A stretch of DNA of 5,560 nt from Thermoplasmata archaeon (GTDB taxonomy: Archaea > Thermoplasmatota > Thermoplasmata > Halarchaeoplasmatales > Halarchaeoplasmataceae): NCBI GenBank assembly GCA_019594305.1, contig JAFDTZ010000128.1, positions 1-5,560 of the forward strand. Direction: 5' to 3'. The translations under genes were made by a program, and so were the position numbers. Positions 4,758 to 5,560 of this stretch are shown piece after piece. Position 1 is the stretch's first letter. Each line of letters opens with the position of its first letter. The notes beneath the pieces are model-generated. The model saw only the letters and a program-made list of their open reading frames with translations. It was not told where the DNA came from and ran no database searches.

Positions 4758-5560
4758 TCGATTGAAAATTTTATTTTAGATTGTATATGGGCTATCACCT
4801 TCTGTATCTCACATGGTTGAACCACCAATAGATCGCCTTTTTTCGCCATCTTCAAACCGGCATCGATGGAATCTATTTCTTCAAGTATCACAGTTATGCG
4901 GTCCTCGGGTAAACCCGCTTCCAAGACTCCCTGTTTTACCAGTTCTGGAGTTTCACCTTTTTTACGATATCGTGGATCTGAATCGTTGATTATAACCCTG
5001 TCGTAGGTACTTCCTATTCCTCTCCCAAAGTCGATTATATCTTCGACCGAACGATTCCCCGTACCCTGACATACTACTATCTTATCTCCTTCAGTAAGAT
5101 CGTCGAGTATCTCTGAAATCGCCTCAACAGCAGGTCTATTGTGACCGTAGTCGATCATCAGTTTTATCTCTCCCATGTCGATTATGTTCATCCTTCCGGG
5201 ATTTTGACTGATCGACGAATGGAAGGTTAAAAGACCGTTTCTGATGGATTCGATATCCAAATCAAGGGCAAAACAGGATGCAACAGCGGCAAGAGAGTTA
5301 CTAACGTTATAGGTAGCTTTACCTTTGAATGTAATAGGTATGTTCGAAACATCGGCTACCTTCCAAACATTTTCATTTCTTTTTATAACAATATTATCAT
5401 CGTTGACCGTGACAACCGTCCCGCCTTGGGAAAGGTGTTCCTTTACGGGTGCTGTGTTTTGATCCGATGAAAATAATATCGTATCCGCGTGTACGACATC
5501 TTTGAATTTCAAAACGTTCGGGTCCTCTGCATTGAGTACCGCTACGCCGGAAGGCTTGAC
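4754..5560 (-). CDS. cphA: Cyanophycin synthetase, C-terminal part (5' end outside window)
   Basis: The frame is open to the window edge, so 268 C-terminal codons of a protein usually near 870-900 residues are present; the ATP-grasp half is not seen. Counting from the edge, VLNAEDP (8-14) is the Mur-ligase-type segment. NVSNSLAAVA (85-94) matches the conserved Asn-Ala-Ala helix. PGRMN (121-125) and MIDYGHNRPA (135-144) correspond to PGR and VDYAHNP of CphA and Mur ligases. GTGNRSVED (166-174) and DPRYRKKGETPEL (195-207) correspond to the GDRRDED and DDTRGRxxGE stretches. LLVVQPCEIQKVI closes the domain. CphA adds Asp to the backbone and Arg to each side chain, using ATP. The pairing with cphB supports this over a Mur ligase. 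The most downstream possible start in this fragment (TTG 5512) is internal. Confidence 0.88.
   Translation of the reverse strand, partial: VKPSGVAVLNAEDPNVLKFKDVVHADTILFSSDQNTAPVKEHLSQGGTVVTVNDDNIVIKRNENVWKVADVSNIPITFKGKATYNVSNSLAAVASCFALDLDIESIRNGLLTFHSSISQNPGRMNIIDMGEIKLMIDYGHNRPAVEAISEILDDLTEGDKIVVCQGTGNRSVEDIIDFGRGIGSTYDRVIINDSDPRYRKKGETPELVKQGVLEAGLPEDRITVILEEIDSIDAGLKMAKKGDLLVVQPCEIQKVIAHIQSKIKFSID

Noticed and set aside
1..5560. CRISPR array, insertion sequence or integration site
   Set aside because: No regularly spaced short repeats, transposase motifs, terminal inverted repeats or tRNA-associated direct repeats were found.

Overview
The window looks archaeal, most likely from a Thermoplasmatota-type lineage. 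This is an inference. It rests on a surface protein with fibronectin type III repeats and a single C-terminal membrane anchor, on AT-rich TATA-like boxes about 25-30 bases ahead of starts with very short leaders, on weak or absent ribosome binding sites for most genes, and on frequent ATA, AGA and AGG codons. No rRNA, tRNA, CRISPR array or insertion sequence is visible.

Layout. Bases 1-869 (+) hold the C-terminal end of a repeat-containing, membrane-anchored surface protein. Bases 948-1085 (+) may hold a small ORF that overlaps by four bases the next gene, a PqqB-like metallo-beta-lactamase-fold protein (1082-1903, +). Bases 1904-2390 have no convincing protein gene, but they carry two good TATA-like boxes and a long imperfect hairpin, so a small RNA is possible. 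Bases 2391-3804 (-) hold a decayed operon: a small leading ORF, a gene broken by an in-frame stop and two frameshifts, and a VapC-sized PIN-domain gene broken by one in-frame stop. Bases 3906-4745 (+) encode a cyanophycinase. Bases 4754-5560 (-) hold the C-terminal part of a cyanophycin synthetase that runs off the window.

How the genes fit together. The last two genes are the storage and mobilisation pair for cyanophycin (multi-arginyl-polyaspartate). The ligase adds Asp and Arg, and the serine hydrolase CphB releases beta-Asp-Arg dipeptides. They are convergent, with only eight bases between their stop codons, and a perfect palindrome spans both stops. The PIN locus looks like a toxin-antitoxin-type or defence cassette that has lost function. 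Its remains can be traced because open reading continues in frame after each premature TAA. The PqqB-like gene has no other PQQ genes near it and carries an altered metal motif (HxHxGH), so its substrate is open.
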